A stretch of 64,000 nt of DNA from NCBI GenBank assembly GCA_016188575.1, contig JACPHN010000225.1, positions 4,002 to 68,001 of the forward strand. The letters run 5' to 3'. Within the stretch, counting starts at the first letter, position 1; each line of letters opens with the position of its first letter. The notes under the pieces were generated by a model, which made no database searches, was not told the DNA's origin, and saw only the letters and a program-made list of their open reading frames with translations. Below are positions 8,654 through 16,976 of the stretch, piece by piece. A program made the position numbers and the translations under genes. Source of the stretch: Candidatus Schekmanbacteria bacterium. Its GTDB lineage: Bacteria; CSSED10-310; JACPHN01.

Positions 8654-9697
8654 ATGGGATGGTTCGACGCTCTGGGGTTCGGCGGCGGCAAGCTCGATAT
8701 CCAGCTCGAAGAAAAAAGAGTCTCGCCGGGAGGCTCGCTGCGCGGCAGGGTGATCTTCCGCGCCGGCAAGCGCGAGCAGGAAGTGAAGTCAATTCAAGCC
8801 AACGTGAGCGTGACGACCTACCGAATGGAGCCGGGACCAAGCGGACCGCAACGCGCCTCGCACGCCGAGACCATCGTCAAGGATCGGCCGATCGCGAGCG
8901 CGTTCACCAGTGAACCTGGCAACACGTATGACTTTGACTTCGCGATTTCGCTTCCCCAGGAGCTGTACAACTCGGATCCGCAAGACGTCGAGTACCGCCT
9001 CCGCATGACGGCGGACATCGACGGTGAAGTAGATCCGGGTGATGGAGAGACCTTCAGCGTGTTGGGTGGCAGACCGTACCCGAAACAGGTTTTCGGCGCG
9101 GCAGTACCGGGGATGGGTCTGGTTCCAGGAGCCGCCGTGCTGGCGCAGTGGACGGACGGAAGCTGGCAGCAGGCGCGCATCGTCTCCGCGACTGGCAACA
9201 TGATCGCGGTCGACTGGATGGACCCTCGCCTCGGAGCTACCGCCTGGCTGCAGCCCCAGCAAGTGGTGGCGGCCGCCGGTCCCGGCGGACAACCCATGAT
9301 GGGGGCACCGCTCGCGCCGGGCCAACCGTTCCCCGGACAGCCGTTCCCGGGCCAGCAGATGCCGGGCGCGCCGATGATGGGCCAGCCCATGCTGGGTTCA
9401 CCGCTGCCCGGCGCGCCTTTCGGAGGGCAACCTGCCGGCTTCGCGCCCATGGCGGCGCCTACCGTCCCGGGTCAGCCGTTCGGAGCGCCTCCGTTCCCCG
9501 GCCACCCGCAGATGGGCGCGCCCGCCATGCAGCAGCCTATCGGGGTGGGCAGCTCGGTGCTGGCGCAGTGGACCGACGGCAACTGGTACCCGGGGGCGAT
9601 CGTCCAGGTCCACGGCAACCTGTTTGGTATCGACTGGCAGGATCCGCGGCTCGGCGCCTCGTCATGGGTGCAGGCGCACCAGATACAGCCGCGCTGA
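8654..9697 (+). CDS. Spo0M-like protein with two Tudor/agenet-like repeats
   Basis: A 347-residue cytosolic protein with a strong Shine-Dalgarno (AAAGGAG, about 8 bp upstream). Residues 1-135 match the Spo0M/arrestin-like beta-sandwich (MGWFDALGFGGGKLDIQLEE, VSPGGSLRGRVIF, TYDFDFAISLPQEL). Then follows a 45-residue module (VLAQWTDGSWQQARIVSATG ... DWMDPRLGATAW), a Pro/Gly/Met/Gln-rich linker of about 90 residues with GQPFPGQ-type repeats, and a second copy of the module (VLAQWTDGNWYPGAIVQVHG ... DWQDPRLGASSW) at the C terminus. The modules have the short barrel pattern of Tudor or agenet domains, which is unusual in bacteria; that fold assignment is inference. Spo0M controls sporulation in Bacillus, but the role outside it is unknown. 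Convergent with the kinase gene, 14 bp apart. Confidence 0.8.
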   Translation: MGWFDALGFGGGKLDIQLEEKRVSPGGSLRGRVIFRAGKREQEVKSIQANVSVTTYRMEPGPSGPQRASHAETIVKDRPIASAFTSEPGNTYDFDFAISLPQELYNSDPQDVEYRLRMTADIDGEVDPGDGETFSVLGGRPYPKQVFGAAVPGMGLVPGAAVLAQWTDGSWQQARIVSATGNMIAVDWMDPRLGATAWLQPQQVVAAAGPGGQPMMGAPLAPGQPFPGQPFPGQQMPGAPMMGQPMLGSPLPGAPFGGQPAGFAPMAAPTVPGQPFGAPPFPGHPQMGAPAMQQPIGVGSSVLAQWTDGNWYPGAIVQVHGNLFGIDWQDPRLGASSWVQAHQIQPR

Positions 9698-9711
9698 GGG
9701 CCAGGTCGCGT

Positions 9712-12700
9712 TCAGGCGCCGAGCAGCGCGGGAGGGACTCCGGCGCGGCTTTCTCCGGCAAACAACGCCTGTCCCCTGGCCGTGTCCGCCAACGCCTGTG
9801 CCAATCGGTCGAGCGCGCGGCTGACGTCGTTGTCGGCCGCGACTTTCCCGCGGGCAACCGCGGCGTGCGCTCGCTCCTTGTCGGGCGAGGCGTCGCGCCC
9901 GCGGGCCAGCGCCAGGTGCCCACGTTCGCAGTGTAGACGGACTTCCCCCCGCGGGTTCGGCTGGCCCGTCAGGAGCGCTTGCGCTTCCTCGAGAAAATGC
10001 TCGGCCAACGCCAGCCCGCTGTCCTGGCAGGCCGCCGAGGCCGCCGCCCGCCAGCGCTCCACTCTGGCCAGGCGACACAACGTTCTCACCTCATTCAGGC
10101 GGTCACCGACCGCGCGGTGCAGCTCGAGGGCAGCTCCGAGCAGGGCCCGCGCCGCCGTCAGGTTTCCGTCCTGGCGGTCCATGTCGCCCATATTGGACAG
10201 CGTGATCGCCTCGAACTGCCTGTTTCTCGCCTCTCTGTGCAGGCGCAAGGCGGCGCCGAAGGTCTCGCGAGCCACCGCCACGCGGCCCTGGTCCTTGAGC
10301 ACGCTGGCGAGATTCCCGAGCGTGATTCCTTCGGATCGGCGGTCACCGATCGCGCGCTGGATGCCCAGGGCCTCGCCGTACAAGGTGGCGGCGTCGGCCA
10401 TCTGCCCGCGAAAATGGCGGATTGCACCGAGGTTGGCCAGTGCAATCGCCTCCTCGCGCCGCCCGTCCACACTTCGCAGCACGGGAAGCGCCGCCTCGAA
10501 CAACGCTGTCCCCTCCACGAAATCCCCCGCGTCCGCCGCGATGACTGCCAGGTTGCCCAACGTGATGCCCTCGTAACGCCTGGCGCCCACCGCGCGATGG
10601 ATCGCGAGCGCATCAACGTAGAGCTCGCGCGCTTCGGCGAGTCTCCCTTGCGCCCACATCAGGCCCGCAAGATTGCCAAGCGCCACCCCCTTTCCCGCGA
10701 CGTCGCCGGACGCCTCGAAAAGTGCCAACCCCTCACGCCCGACACTTTCGGCCTCGCCCACGTCTCCCGTGTCCCGGAGCATCACCGTCATCGCATCCAG
10801 CGCCCGCCCCAGCAGCTCCGGATCACCCCGGGCACGGGCCTCGGCGAGCGCGGCGCGGCACACCCGCACCGCCTCGGCTCCGCTGCCGCGCACCATGAGC
10901 ACATCCCGAGCCAGCTCGATGCGCGCCGCCACCGCATCGCTTTCGTGCATGCCCGCCAGCTCCAGGAATGCCCGGTAACACCGCTCGGCGTCAGCCAGCG
11001 CGTGGCGGCGGCAAGCCTGTCGTGCCCCCAGCAAGTAGTAGCACGCCGCCCGCGCGGCGTGCCCCCCCCGCGCCCAGTGGTGCGCGAGCTCGCCATAGTG
11101 CTCGGCGAGATCCCCACCGAGCAAGTGCTCCGCCGCCTCAGCGCAGGCGCAGTGAAGATCGACGCGGTCCGCGAGGGGAACCCCCTGGTAGGTCACCTCC
11201 CGCACGGTGTCATGCACGAAGCGCAAATCCCCGCGCTCCGTAAGCTCCAACACCTGCCGGCGCAGAAGCTCTGTAAGGGCATCGAGAAAGCCGGTCTCGC
11301 CGAGGTCGGCACACTGCAGCAGTAGTACCGTAGGGGACTCGCGGCCAAGCGCCGCGGCCAGGCGTGCGACGCGCAGCGCCGCGGCCGCCAGACCGCTCAG
11401 GCGGCGATGGACGAGGTCGCGGAGCGTCGACGGCAGGGGCAAGGATTCGTACAGAGCGAGGCTGCTTTCCGAGTCTTCGCGCTCGCTCACGCACCACGTT
11501 CCCTCGGTGTCGCGCCGCAGGATACCGGCGGTCACGGCATTGCGCAGGTACTCGGCGACAAAGAACGGATTGCCTTCGGAGTGCCTGGCGAGGAAGTCCA
11601 CAAACGCCTCCGGCGGTGCGTCAACGGCCAGCATTGTGGCGGCCATCGCCGCGATCTCGCGCGGTGCCAGCCGGCCGAGGTCACGGTAGCAGACGCCGGG
11701 CATGGAGATCATCGAGCGCAGCTCGCCAGTAACCTCTTCGGTCCGGAACGTGCCAACCACGAGCAGGCGGGGTGGAATGGCGGCGGCGTCGCGGGCGAGG
11801 TAGTCGAGCCAGCCTGCCGTAAGATCATCAGCCCATTGAAGATCGTCGATCACCAGGAGCAGCGGGGTTTCCTCGGCAAGCCGGGCGAGCGTGGCGGTCA
11901 GATACGAGAACACGCGGAGACGCGCCGCGGCGCTCGGCAGCGGCACCGGTTCGGCCGCGCTCTCGTGGTGGGGCAAGCCGTGCAGGACCGGCTCATAGTC
12001 CGCGAGAATCGGGGCGCGCTCGCCGAGAAGGCGTTCGGTCTCCCTGGCGCCGCGCTCGCGACAGCGATCGGCGACCGCCTGAAGCGTGCGGCGCAGCGGG
12101 TGCAACGCCCCACCGGCAGCGCGGTCCGCAGCGTTGTCGGCAGACAGCCACGGCGGTTCGCACTCGCCGGTGCTCACCAGGAATCGTAGGCGCTCCGCGT
12201 CGCGCCCTAGCTCGGCGCATAGCCTCGTCTTCCCCACCCCGGTTTCGCCGCCGATGAGCAACAAGCCGCCGGCGCCGCTGCCGACCGGTTCGATGAAGTC
12301 CTTGCGAAGCGCCGCCAACATGCCATCGCGACCGACCAGTACCGGCCGGTACAGGTAGTCGCAGGGTCTTGGCAGCGCTCCCGGCCATCCCGCATCCACG
12401 CCCAGCGCCCCGAGAATTCGGCCCACATCCTCGGCGTACCCGAGGCGCCGCGCCGGTTCCTTTTGCAGCAGCCGCCTCACGAGATCACCGAGTCCTTCCG
12501 GGATCCCGGGTCGCCGCGGCACCATCACTGGAATCGGCTCGTGTAGGTGCGCGCGGAGCGTGTCGAAGGAGCTGGGCCGCGCAAACGGATGCTCACCGGT
12601 CGCAGCCTCGTGCAGCATGCAGCCGAGCGCGTATAGATCGGCACGCGCGTCGACGGCGTCGCCGCGAATCTGCTCCGGAGCCATGTATTCGACCGTCCCG

Positions 12701-13371
12701 ATCATCGCGCCCTCGACCCCGAGCGCTTCCCGCCCAGGGGCTCCCGCGAGCCGCCACATCAACCCGAAGTCGACGAGCACGGGCGTGCCGTCCTCGCGCA
12801 ACACCACGTTCTCCGGTTTGAGGTCGCGGTGCACGATCCCCTCGCCGTGGAGATAGGCCAGGGTAGCACACAACCGGCGAAGCGCGCGCAAACTGCGCGG
12901 GCCGCGCTCCGCGTCGGCATGTTCGGCGCGTGGCACGGCAACGGCGGCGGCGGATGCGAGCAACGCACCCGCATGCTCGCCGGACAGCAGGCGAGTCCAC
13001 CACGAGGCGGTGGCGCTCGCGCCGCCCGAAAGCGGCGCGGCCGCGAAGAGCTGGCGCAGCGTGCGCCCAACGAGCAGCTCCATGGCATACCACGGGCACC
13101 CGTTCTGCACACCTTCGGCGACGATCCTGACGACACCCGGATGGCTAATCTGGGCGAGCGCGCGAATCTCCCGCCGAATACCAGACAGGAATGCGGCGTC
13201 CGGGAGCCGCACCGTTTTGAGCGCGACCCGCTGGCCAGTGTCGACGTCGCGGGCCAAATAAACGATGCCCATCGCTCCTGCACCGAGCACGGCCGCGGTG
13301 CAGTAGCTCCCAAACCGCTGCGTCACTCCATTCGGCTGCGAACGATCCAACACGGCCAGGCGCTTCCTCAC
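9712..13371 (-). CDS. Ser/Thr protein kinase with AAA ATPase and TPR repeats
   Basis: A 1219-residue kinase-ATPase-TPR protein. The kinase domain (about 20-330) has a glycine loop (LGAGAMGIVYLARD), the VALK lysine, HRDLKPENVV, VDFGLM in place of DFG context, and GTVEYMAPEQ. A STAND/AAA module at about 350-720 has P-loop GGETGVGKT and Walker B PLLLVIDDLQWADD. TPR repeats occupy about 760-1190 with repeated alanine-rich A..L.NLA.I...G patterns. The start is a GTG codon. No membrane segment. It resembles the proteins at 96-3416 and 23612-27505 from the ATPase onward, so the input domain varies while the sensor scaffold is kept. Its first 43 codons lie in the duplicated junction repeat, which shows it once followed the sulfatase gene by 31 bp as an operon. 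Confidence 0.9.
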   Translation of the reverse strand: MRKRLAVLDRSQPNGVTQRFGSYCTAAVLGAGAMGIVYLARDVDTGQRVALKTVRLPDAAFLSGIRREIRALAQISHPGVVRIVAEGVQNGCPWYAMELLVGRTLRQLFAAAPLSGGASATASWWTRLLSGEHAGALLASAAAVAVPRAEHADAERGPRSLRALRRLCATLAYLHGEGIVHRDLKPENVVLREDGTPVLVDFGLMWRLAGAPGREALGVEGAMIGTVEYMAPEQIRGDAVDARADLYALGCMLHEAATGEHPFARPSSFDTLRAHLHEPIPVMVPRRPGIPEGLGDLVRRLLQKEPARRLGYAEDVGRILGALGVDAGWPGALPRPCDYLYRPVLVGRDGMLAALRKDFIEPVGSGAGGLLLIGGETGVGKTRLCAELGRDAERLRFLVSTGECEPPWLSADNAADRAAGGALHPLRRTLQAVADRCRERGARETERLLGERAPILADYEPVLHGLPHHESAAEPVPLPSAAARLRVFSYLTATLARLAEETPLLLVIDDLQWADDLTAGWLDYLARDAAAIPPRLLVVGTFRTEEVTGELRSMISMPGVCYRDLGRLAPREIAAMAATMLAVDAPPEAFVDFLARHSEGNPFFVAEYLRNAVTAGILRRDTEGTWCVSEREDSESSLALYESLPLPSTLRDLVHRRLSGLAAAALRVARLAAALGRESPTVLLLQCADLGETGFLDALTELLRRQVLELTERGDLRFVHDTVREVTYQGVPLADRVDLHCACAEAAEHLLGGDLAEHYGELAHHWARGGHAARAACYYLLGARQACRRHALADAERCYRAFLELAGMHESDAVAARIELARDVLMVRGSGAEAVRVCRAALAEARARGDPELLGRALDAMTVMLRDTGDVGEAESVGREGLALFEASGDVAGKGVALGNLAGLMWAQGRLAEARELYVDALAIHRAVGARRYEGITLGNLAVIAADAGDFVEGTALFEAALPVLRSVDGRREEAIALANLGAIRHFRGQMADAATLYGEALGIQRAIGDRRSEGITLGNLASVLKDQGRVAVARETFGAALRLHREARNRQFEAITLSNMGDMDRQDGNLTAARALLGAALELHRAVGDRLNEVRTLCRLARVERWRAAASAACQDSGLALAEHFLEEAQALLTGQPNPRGEVRLHCERGHLALARGRDASPDKERAHAAVARGKVAADNDVSRALDRLAQALADTARGQALFAGESRAGVPPALLGA

Positions 13372-13660
13372 CGCCGTCCGTCACGCCGAATGGCCCGCGG
13401 CATCAGCGATACGTGCCGTCACCAAACTCCGAGTACGCGAGCTGATAATATGCCGCCGCGAGATCTCGTAGGGCAAAGTCGGGAGGCGTTGCCGTCAGCT
13501 CGTGCCGCGCGTCATCATAAGCAAGATAGTCTACCCGTTTCCCCAGGCCCAGGACAACCAGCCTACCGTCCTGCATGAGGGCGACGTCGTGATTGTGGTT
13601 GAGTAGCAGCGGTCGGTGCGCGGACGCGCCACCATTCATCAGGTCATGGCCGAAAAAAGG
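13245..13660. repeat. Direct repeat copy A of the kinase-sulfatase junction
   Basis: About 415 bp that recur at 14911-15326, in the same orientation with a constant offset of 1666 bp and about 14 mismatches (roughly 96-97 percent identity by eye). Copy A contains the intact 5' end of the kinase gene, the 31-bp spacer and the 3' end of the sulfatase gene. Beyond 13660 the two copies diverge completely. Confidence 0.92.
13403..13639 (-). pseudogene. 3' fragment of the LTA-synthase-like sulfatase gene
   Basis: The 78 codons from MNGGASAHRPLLLNHNHD to the stop are nearly identical to the last 78 residues of the sulfatase encoded at 15069-16976 (three substitutions visible: K/N, D/N, G/N). The rest of the gene is missing. 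It is the sulfatase half of repeat copy A, left behind by the insertion or duplication event and not a functional gene. Confidence 0.9.
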
Positions 13661-13699
13661 GCGTCGGTCGAGCGCAAGAAGCGCCCGGCTCCAAGGCTA

Positions 13700-13723
13700 C
13701 CAGCGAGGGTTTCCCCTCGCTGG
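13700..13723 (-). terminator. Hairpin with GAAA tetraloop after the nucleotidyltransferase gene
   Basis: A perfect 10-bp stem (CCAGCGAGGG / CCCTCGCTGG) closes a four-base loop that reads GAAA on the minus strand, 5 bp past the nucleotidyltransferase stop codon. No T tract follows, so it may act as an mRNA-stabilising or rho-assisted terminator. Confidence 0.5.
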
Positions 13724-13728
13724 CGCCA

Positions 13729-14313
13729 TCAAAAACGCGATAGAGCTTTCGCCAAGCGCCTTTCGATATCATGATCGGGGATCTCTTGGGCGAGCAGATG
13801 TGTCTCGCGCTCGATTAGCGCCAGGTCAAGGGATGCTCCCAACCCTTCCACGACCGTCGCAGCGTCCTCGAGATCGCGTTCGCGAGTTGCGAGCACTTTG
13901 AAGATCACGAAATCTTCTGGGCTCAAGACAACTATTTCTTCACCGCGCAGTATCCCCCTGATTGCGCGCGCGAGCGCTTCTCGCGAGTAACGCGCCGAGC
14001 GCGGCTCAACGAGGTCAATCATGTTGATACCTCTTGCCATCGCACCGCCGAGTAAGGTGACGCGAGAGACGAAAAGGCCGCCGAATCGCACCCTATCGAA
14101 TGCGACAATTACGTCGAGGTGGCTGATCAGAAGGGCGTCGCGCGCGGTGCTGGCGCTGACCCCACAGACCGCGAAATCCGCGTCCTTGGTTTCGCGCGGC
14201 TCGCCGTATGCGGCCAGAGCAAGCCCGCCGCAAACCGCAACCTCAATCCCTCTGCTCTGAAGCGCTCTCGATGCGAGCAGAGCAACGGCCGTCGGATCGT
14301 TGAGGTCGACCAT
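13729..14313 (-). CDS. Nucleotidyltransferase, AbiEii/MNT toxin-like
   Basis: About 194 residues from the start chosen here (ATG at 14313, with GGAG 7 bp upstream). The reading frame extends open to 14355. The N-terminal half has the minimal nucleotidyltransferase pattern: a Gly-Gly helix followed by DxD (VCGGLALAAYGEPRE then TKDADFAV). Acidic, helical C-terminal segments follow (SPEDFVIFKVLATRERDLED), as in AbiEii-like or DUF6036-like proteins. Such enzymes act as toxins that add nucleotides to tRNA or proteins, or as defence components. It lies on the 1.25-kb insert between the two junction repeats. The short ORF just upstream overlaps it and could be the partner antitoxin. Family placement is good; toxicity is inference. 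Confidence 0.7.
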   Translation of the reverse strand: MVDLNDPTAVALLASRALQSRGIEVAVCGGLALAAYGEPRETKDADFAVCGVSASTARDALLISHLDVIVAFDRVRFGGLFVSRVTLLGGAMARGINMIDLVEPRSARYSREALARAIRGILRGEEIVVLSPEDFVIFKVLATRERDLEDAATVVEGLGASLDLALIERETHLLAQEIPDHDIERRLAKALSRF

Positions 14314-14449
14314 CGCCTGTCTCCAGCATTCGACCTGCGAGAATGATTCGCCCAAGGTCCTGCCATTCTATGGTAGCGCGGCGAAGTGCGAGTCGTGCGT
14401 AATCCGCCTCGGCCAGACGGCGGGTGAGTTCTTCCGAGCTCATAGACAT
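14243..14449 (-). CDS. Short ORF upstream of the nucleotidyltransferase, possible antitoxin
   Basis: A 68-codon frame whose first ~40 residues look like real protein (SMSSEELTRRLAEADYARLA, then LRRATIEWQDLGRIILAGRM), helical and charged. Its last third runs out of frame over the start of the nucleotidyltransferase gene and reads as low-complexity, so the true product may end differently or a frameshift may fuse the two. There is no strong ribosome binding site. Position suggests a partner for the nucleotidyltransferase. Confidence 0.35.
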   Translation of the reverse strand: MSMSSEELTRRLAEADYARLALRRATIEWQDLGRIILAGRMLETGDGRPQRSDGRCSARIESASEQRD

Positions 14450-14734
14450 GGTCTACAGTATAGTCCCGCATCTGCCATTTCTCCAGCAAAATCACCAATC
14501 TGATCGCGCCGGGGCTGGCGCTTTCGTGACTGCCCTACGCGGCCGACCTCAGTCAGCCGGCAGGGGCAGTCGCCGGGAAGGCAGAGATAAATCGTCATCC
14601 ATTCGTCAACCGGTCCGAAACCCCGCCCTTCAACGTGTGAGTGATATTAGGAGGCTATGCATAATGACATGAACATATTACGATTCGCCGCAGGCAACCG
14701 CAGAGAACGCCGAGAACGCTGAGGAGGCGCGCAA

Positions 14735-14910
14735 ATGGAGGTAAATGAGCTTACCGAGCTCATCATTGGAGCTGCCATTCAGGTTCACCGCGAGCTCATC
14801 CCGGGCCTCTTGGAGTCGGCGTACCAAGCCTGTCTTGCCTTCGAGATCGCTGACTCAGGCCTCGGGTTGAGCGGCAGGTACCGCTGTCGCGAGGATGGGC
14901 CTGAGCTCAT
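14735..14910 (+). pseudogene. Broken GxxExxY protein gene
   Basis: A good ribosome binding site (GAGGAGG at 14721-14727) precedes an ATG and a clear GxxExxY N terminus (MEVNELTELIIGAAIQVHRE, then PGLLESAYQACLAFEIADSGL). The frame then shifts: the expected continuation (VERQVPLSRGWA) lies in another frame. The gene is cut off at about 14910 where junction-repeat copy B begins. A 22-codon leader-like frame with its own AGGAGG starts at about 14658. GxxExxY proteins are a PD-(D/E)XK-nuclease-like family common on mobile DNA. This copy cannot make a full product. Confidence 0.75.
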
Positions 14911-15037
14911 CGTCGCGGGCCAAATAGACGATGCCCATCGCTCCTGCACCGAGCACGACCGCGGTGCAGTAGCACCCAAACCGCTGCGTCACTCCATCCG
15001 GCCGCGAACGATCCAAAACGGCCAGGCGCTTCCTCAC
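14911..15037 (-). pseudogene. 5' fragment of the kinase gene
   Basis: Starting at the GTG at 15037, the first 42 residues (MRKRLAVLDRSRPDGVTQRF ... GAGAMGIVYLARD) match the start of the kinase at 13371 with a few substitutions. Homology stops at about 14911, after which the frame reads into unrelated sequence. It lacks everything past the glycine loop and is a non-functional remnant. Confidence 0.88.
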
Positions 15038-15326
15038 CGCCGTCCGTCACGCCGAATGGCCCGCGGCATCAGCGATACGTGCCGTCATTAAACTCCGAGT
15101 ACGCGAGCTGATAATATGCCGCCGCGAGATTTCGTAGGGCAAAGTCGGGAGGCGTTGCCGTCAGCTCGTGCCGCGCGTCATCATAAGCAAGATAGTCTAC
15201 CCGGTTCCCCAGGCCCAGGACAACCAGCCTACCATCCTGCATGAGGGCAACGTCGTGATTGTGGTTGAGTAGCAGCGGTCGGTGCGCGGACGCGCCACCA
15301 TTCATCAGGTCACGGCCGAAAAACGG
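14911..15326. repeat. Direct repeat copy B of the kinase-sulfatase junction
   Basis: The second copy of the 415-bp repeat (see 13245-13660). It carries the intact 3' end of the sulfatase gene and a truncated 5' end of the kinase gene. The left boundary abuts the broken GxxExxY gene. Confidence 0.92.
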
Positions 15327-16976
15327 TGCGTGGTACTTCAGCCCCAAGAGCCCGAGCACGGTCGGCGCCACGTCGATCTGGCTCGCGGGGGCCTCGAGTC
15401 GCGCCGGGGTCAGATGTGACGGAGCCAGAATGAGCAGCGGAATCTCATAGCTCCGGAGCGGGATCTGGTCACGTCCGTACACTCGGGCACCGTGATCCGC
15501 GACGACCACGAAAAGGGTGCTCGTAAACCAATCCTCGGTGCCGATCGCGGCGAAAAATTGGCCGAGAGCGTGATCCGCGTAGCGAATTCCGGCCTCCCGC
15601 CCGCCACCGGACTCGGGGACCCCCGGGATTCCCGGGGGAAAGGTGAACGGCTTGTGGTTCGACGTCGTCATGATAATGGAGAAGAATGGCTGCGCCGTGC
15701 TCGCCACCTTGTTGAAATACTGATGAGCGTGGCGAAAGAGATCGCCGTCGCAAACCCCCCAGATGTTGGCGAAGGACTGCTCATCAATTTCCGAACGGTC
15801 GCTGACGTGGAAGCCATTCCCGGCATAGAACGTGCGCATGTTATCAAAGTAGCTGTAGCCGCCATACAGGAAGCTCGTGTGGTAGCCGTGCTCGCGCATT
15901 ACGGCACCCCAGCTCGCCATGTGCTCACCGCCAGGGCGCTTGACCACGGCCTCGCTCGGAATCGGTGGAAATGACAGCGTGACGGCCTCAAGACCGCGCA
16001 CCGTTCGCGTTCCCGTCGCGTAGGTGTGCCTGAACAGCAGCCCCTGGGAGGCGAGCTGATCGAAGGTAGGCGTCAGCTCGCGCGTATCCCCGTAGGCGCC
16101 GACGTACTCGGCTCCAAACGATTCCTCCACGATCACCACGACGTTCAACCGGCCCAGTCCGTGCTTCCGCTCGGGGAAGGTGCGCATCACGGAGCCGCGA
16201 TCGCCGGGCACAAGCTCGCCGCCGGCGGTAGCGAGGTCCCGCCGGAGGATTTTCTTCAGCTCCGCCGGGTTCGCCGTATAGTAGTGTGCCGTGTAGTCGA
16301 GCTCATTGGTGCTCAATGCTTCAAGGAAGCTGGTAACGCCATTGATCGCGATCTCGTTGGCGACGCGGTTGGCGGCGTGCAGCAAGCTATCCCGCGGTAC
16401 CAGCACCGCGATCACGGTGAGCAGTCCGGCGTGGATAATGGCGAGCGCCACGCGCGTCCGGCGACCCGGGCGCGCGGCGGCGCGGCGCCGCAATCGCGCC
16501 CACATCCCGGCGCACAGCGCGGCGCTGGCAGCCGCCACGGTCGCCACGACAGTGCCGACGGGGTACGAATCCCAGATGTTGACAAATACCTCGTGCGGGT
16601 AGCGCAGATAGTCGACGGCCACAAGATTGAAACGAGATTCGAACTCCTCGAAGAAGAAGTACTCCACGAAGAAAAGATACGATGTGGCGAAAAGCCAACC
16701 GTAGATCGCTGCGACGTTGAACCAGCGCGTCAGCCACCGGCTCTCCGCGGCGAGCGGCGCGGCAACATACGCAAACGTAAGCGGTACCGTCACGTAGACG
16801 ACCCCGGCGACGTCATTGGCCAGCCCGGCGGTCATGAGCAGCGGAAGCTGGCTGACGGCCACGCCCTCGGGTTCGCCGATCTGCCACCAAAGTATGAATC
16901 TGAGCGCCGCCGAAAGGACAAAATACAATGCGGCCAGGGATTTCACCAGAGAGGTATAGTACGCTATTTGCTTCAT
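15069..16976 (-). CDS. LTA-synthase-like membrane sulfatase / phosphoglycerol transferase
   Basis: A 635-residue inner-membrane protein from ATG 16976 (MKQIAYYTSLVKSLAALYF), preferred over the upstream in-frame start because the first membrane helix begins there. About five membrane segments fill residues 10-200. The C-terminal alkaline-phosphatase/sulfatase fold has the metal-binding start (VVIVEESFGAEYVGAYG near 310), a threonine-containing nucleophile segment (YATGTRTVRGLEAV near 350), and the closing VVADHGARVYGRDQ near 550. Such enzymes transfer phosphoglycerol or phosphoethanolamine groups to envelope glycans or lipids on the periplasmic side. In the ancestral order the kinase gene followed directly, so the pair may be linked in envelope stress control (inference). 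Confidence 0.85.
   Translation of the reverse strand: MKQIAYYTSLVKSLAALYFVLSAALRFILWWQIGEPEGVAVSQLPLLMTAGLANDVAGVVYVTVPLTFAYVAAPLAAESRWLTRWFNVAAIYGWLFATSYLFFVEYFFFEEFESRFNLVAVDYLRYPHEVFVNIWDSYPVGTVVATVAAASAALCAGMWARLRRRAAARPGRRTRVALAIIHAGLLTVIAVLVPRDSLLHAANRVANEIAINGVTSFLEALSTNELDYTAHYYTANPAELKKILRRDLATAGGELVPGDRGSVMRTFPERKHGLGRLNVVVIVEESFGAEYVGAYGDTRELTPTFDQLASQGLLFRHTYATGTRTVRGLEAVTLSFPPIPSEAVVKRPGGEHMASWGAVMREHGYHTSFLYGGYSYFDNMRTFYAGNGFHVSDRSEIDEQSFANIWGVCDGDLFRHAHQYFNKVASTAQPFFSIIMTTSNHKPFTFPPGIPGVPESGGGREAGIRYADHALGQFFAAIGTEDWFTSTLFVVVADHGARVYGRDQIPLRSYEIPLLILAPSHLTPARLEAPASQIDVAPTVLGLLGLKYHAPFFGRDLMNGGASAHRPLLLNHNHDVALMQDGRLVVLGLGNRVDYLAYDDARHELTATPPDFALRNLAAAYYQLAYSEFNDGTYR

Noticed and set aside
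9979-11325. Long plus-strand reading frame antisense to the kinase gene (448 codons)
   Set aside because: It is the shadow of the TPR and ATPase region of the minus-strand kinase; no family features.
14452-14462. Imperfect palindrome upstream of the short antitoxin-like ORF as an operator
   Set aside because: Only about 8 of 11 positions are symmetric and no promoter boxes accompany it, so it is not distinguishable from chance.
14735-15091. A 118-codon plus-strand protein fusing the GxxExxY start to downstream sequence
   Set aside because: After about 50 residues it reads through a frameshift and then antisense through the duplicated junction, so it is not a natural product.
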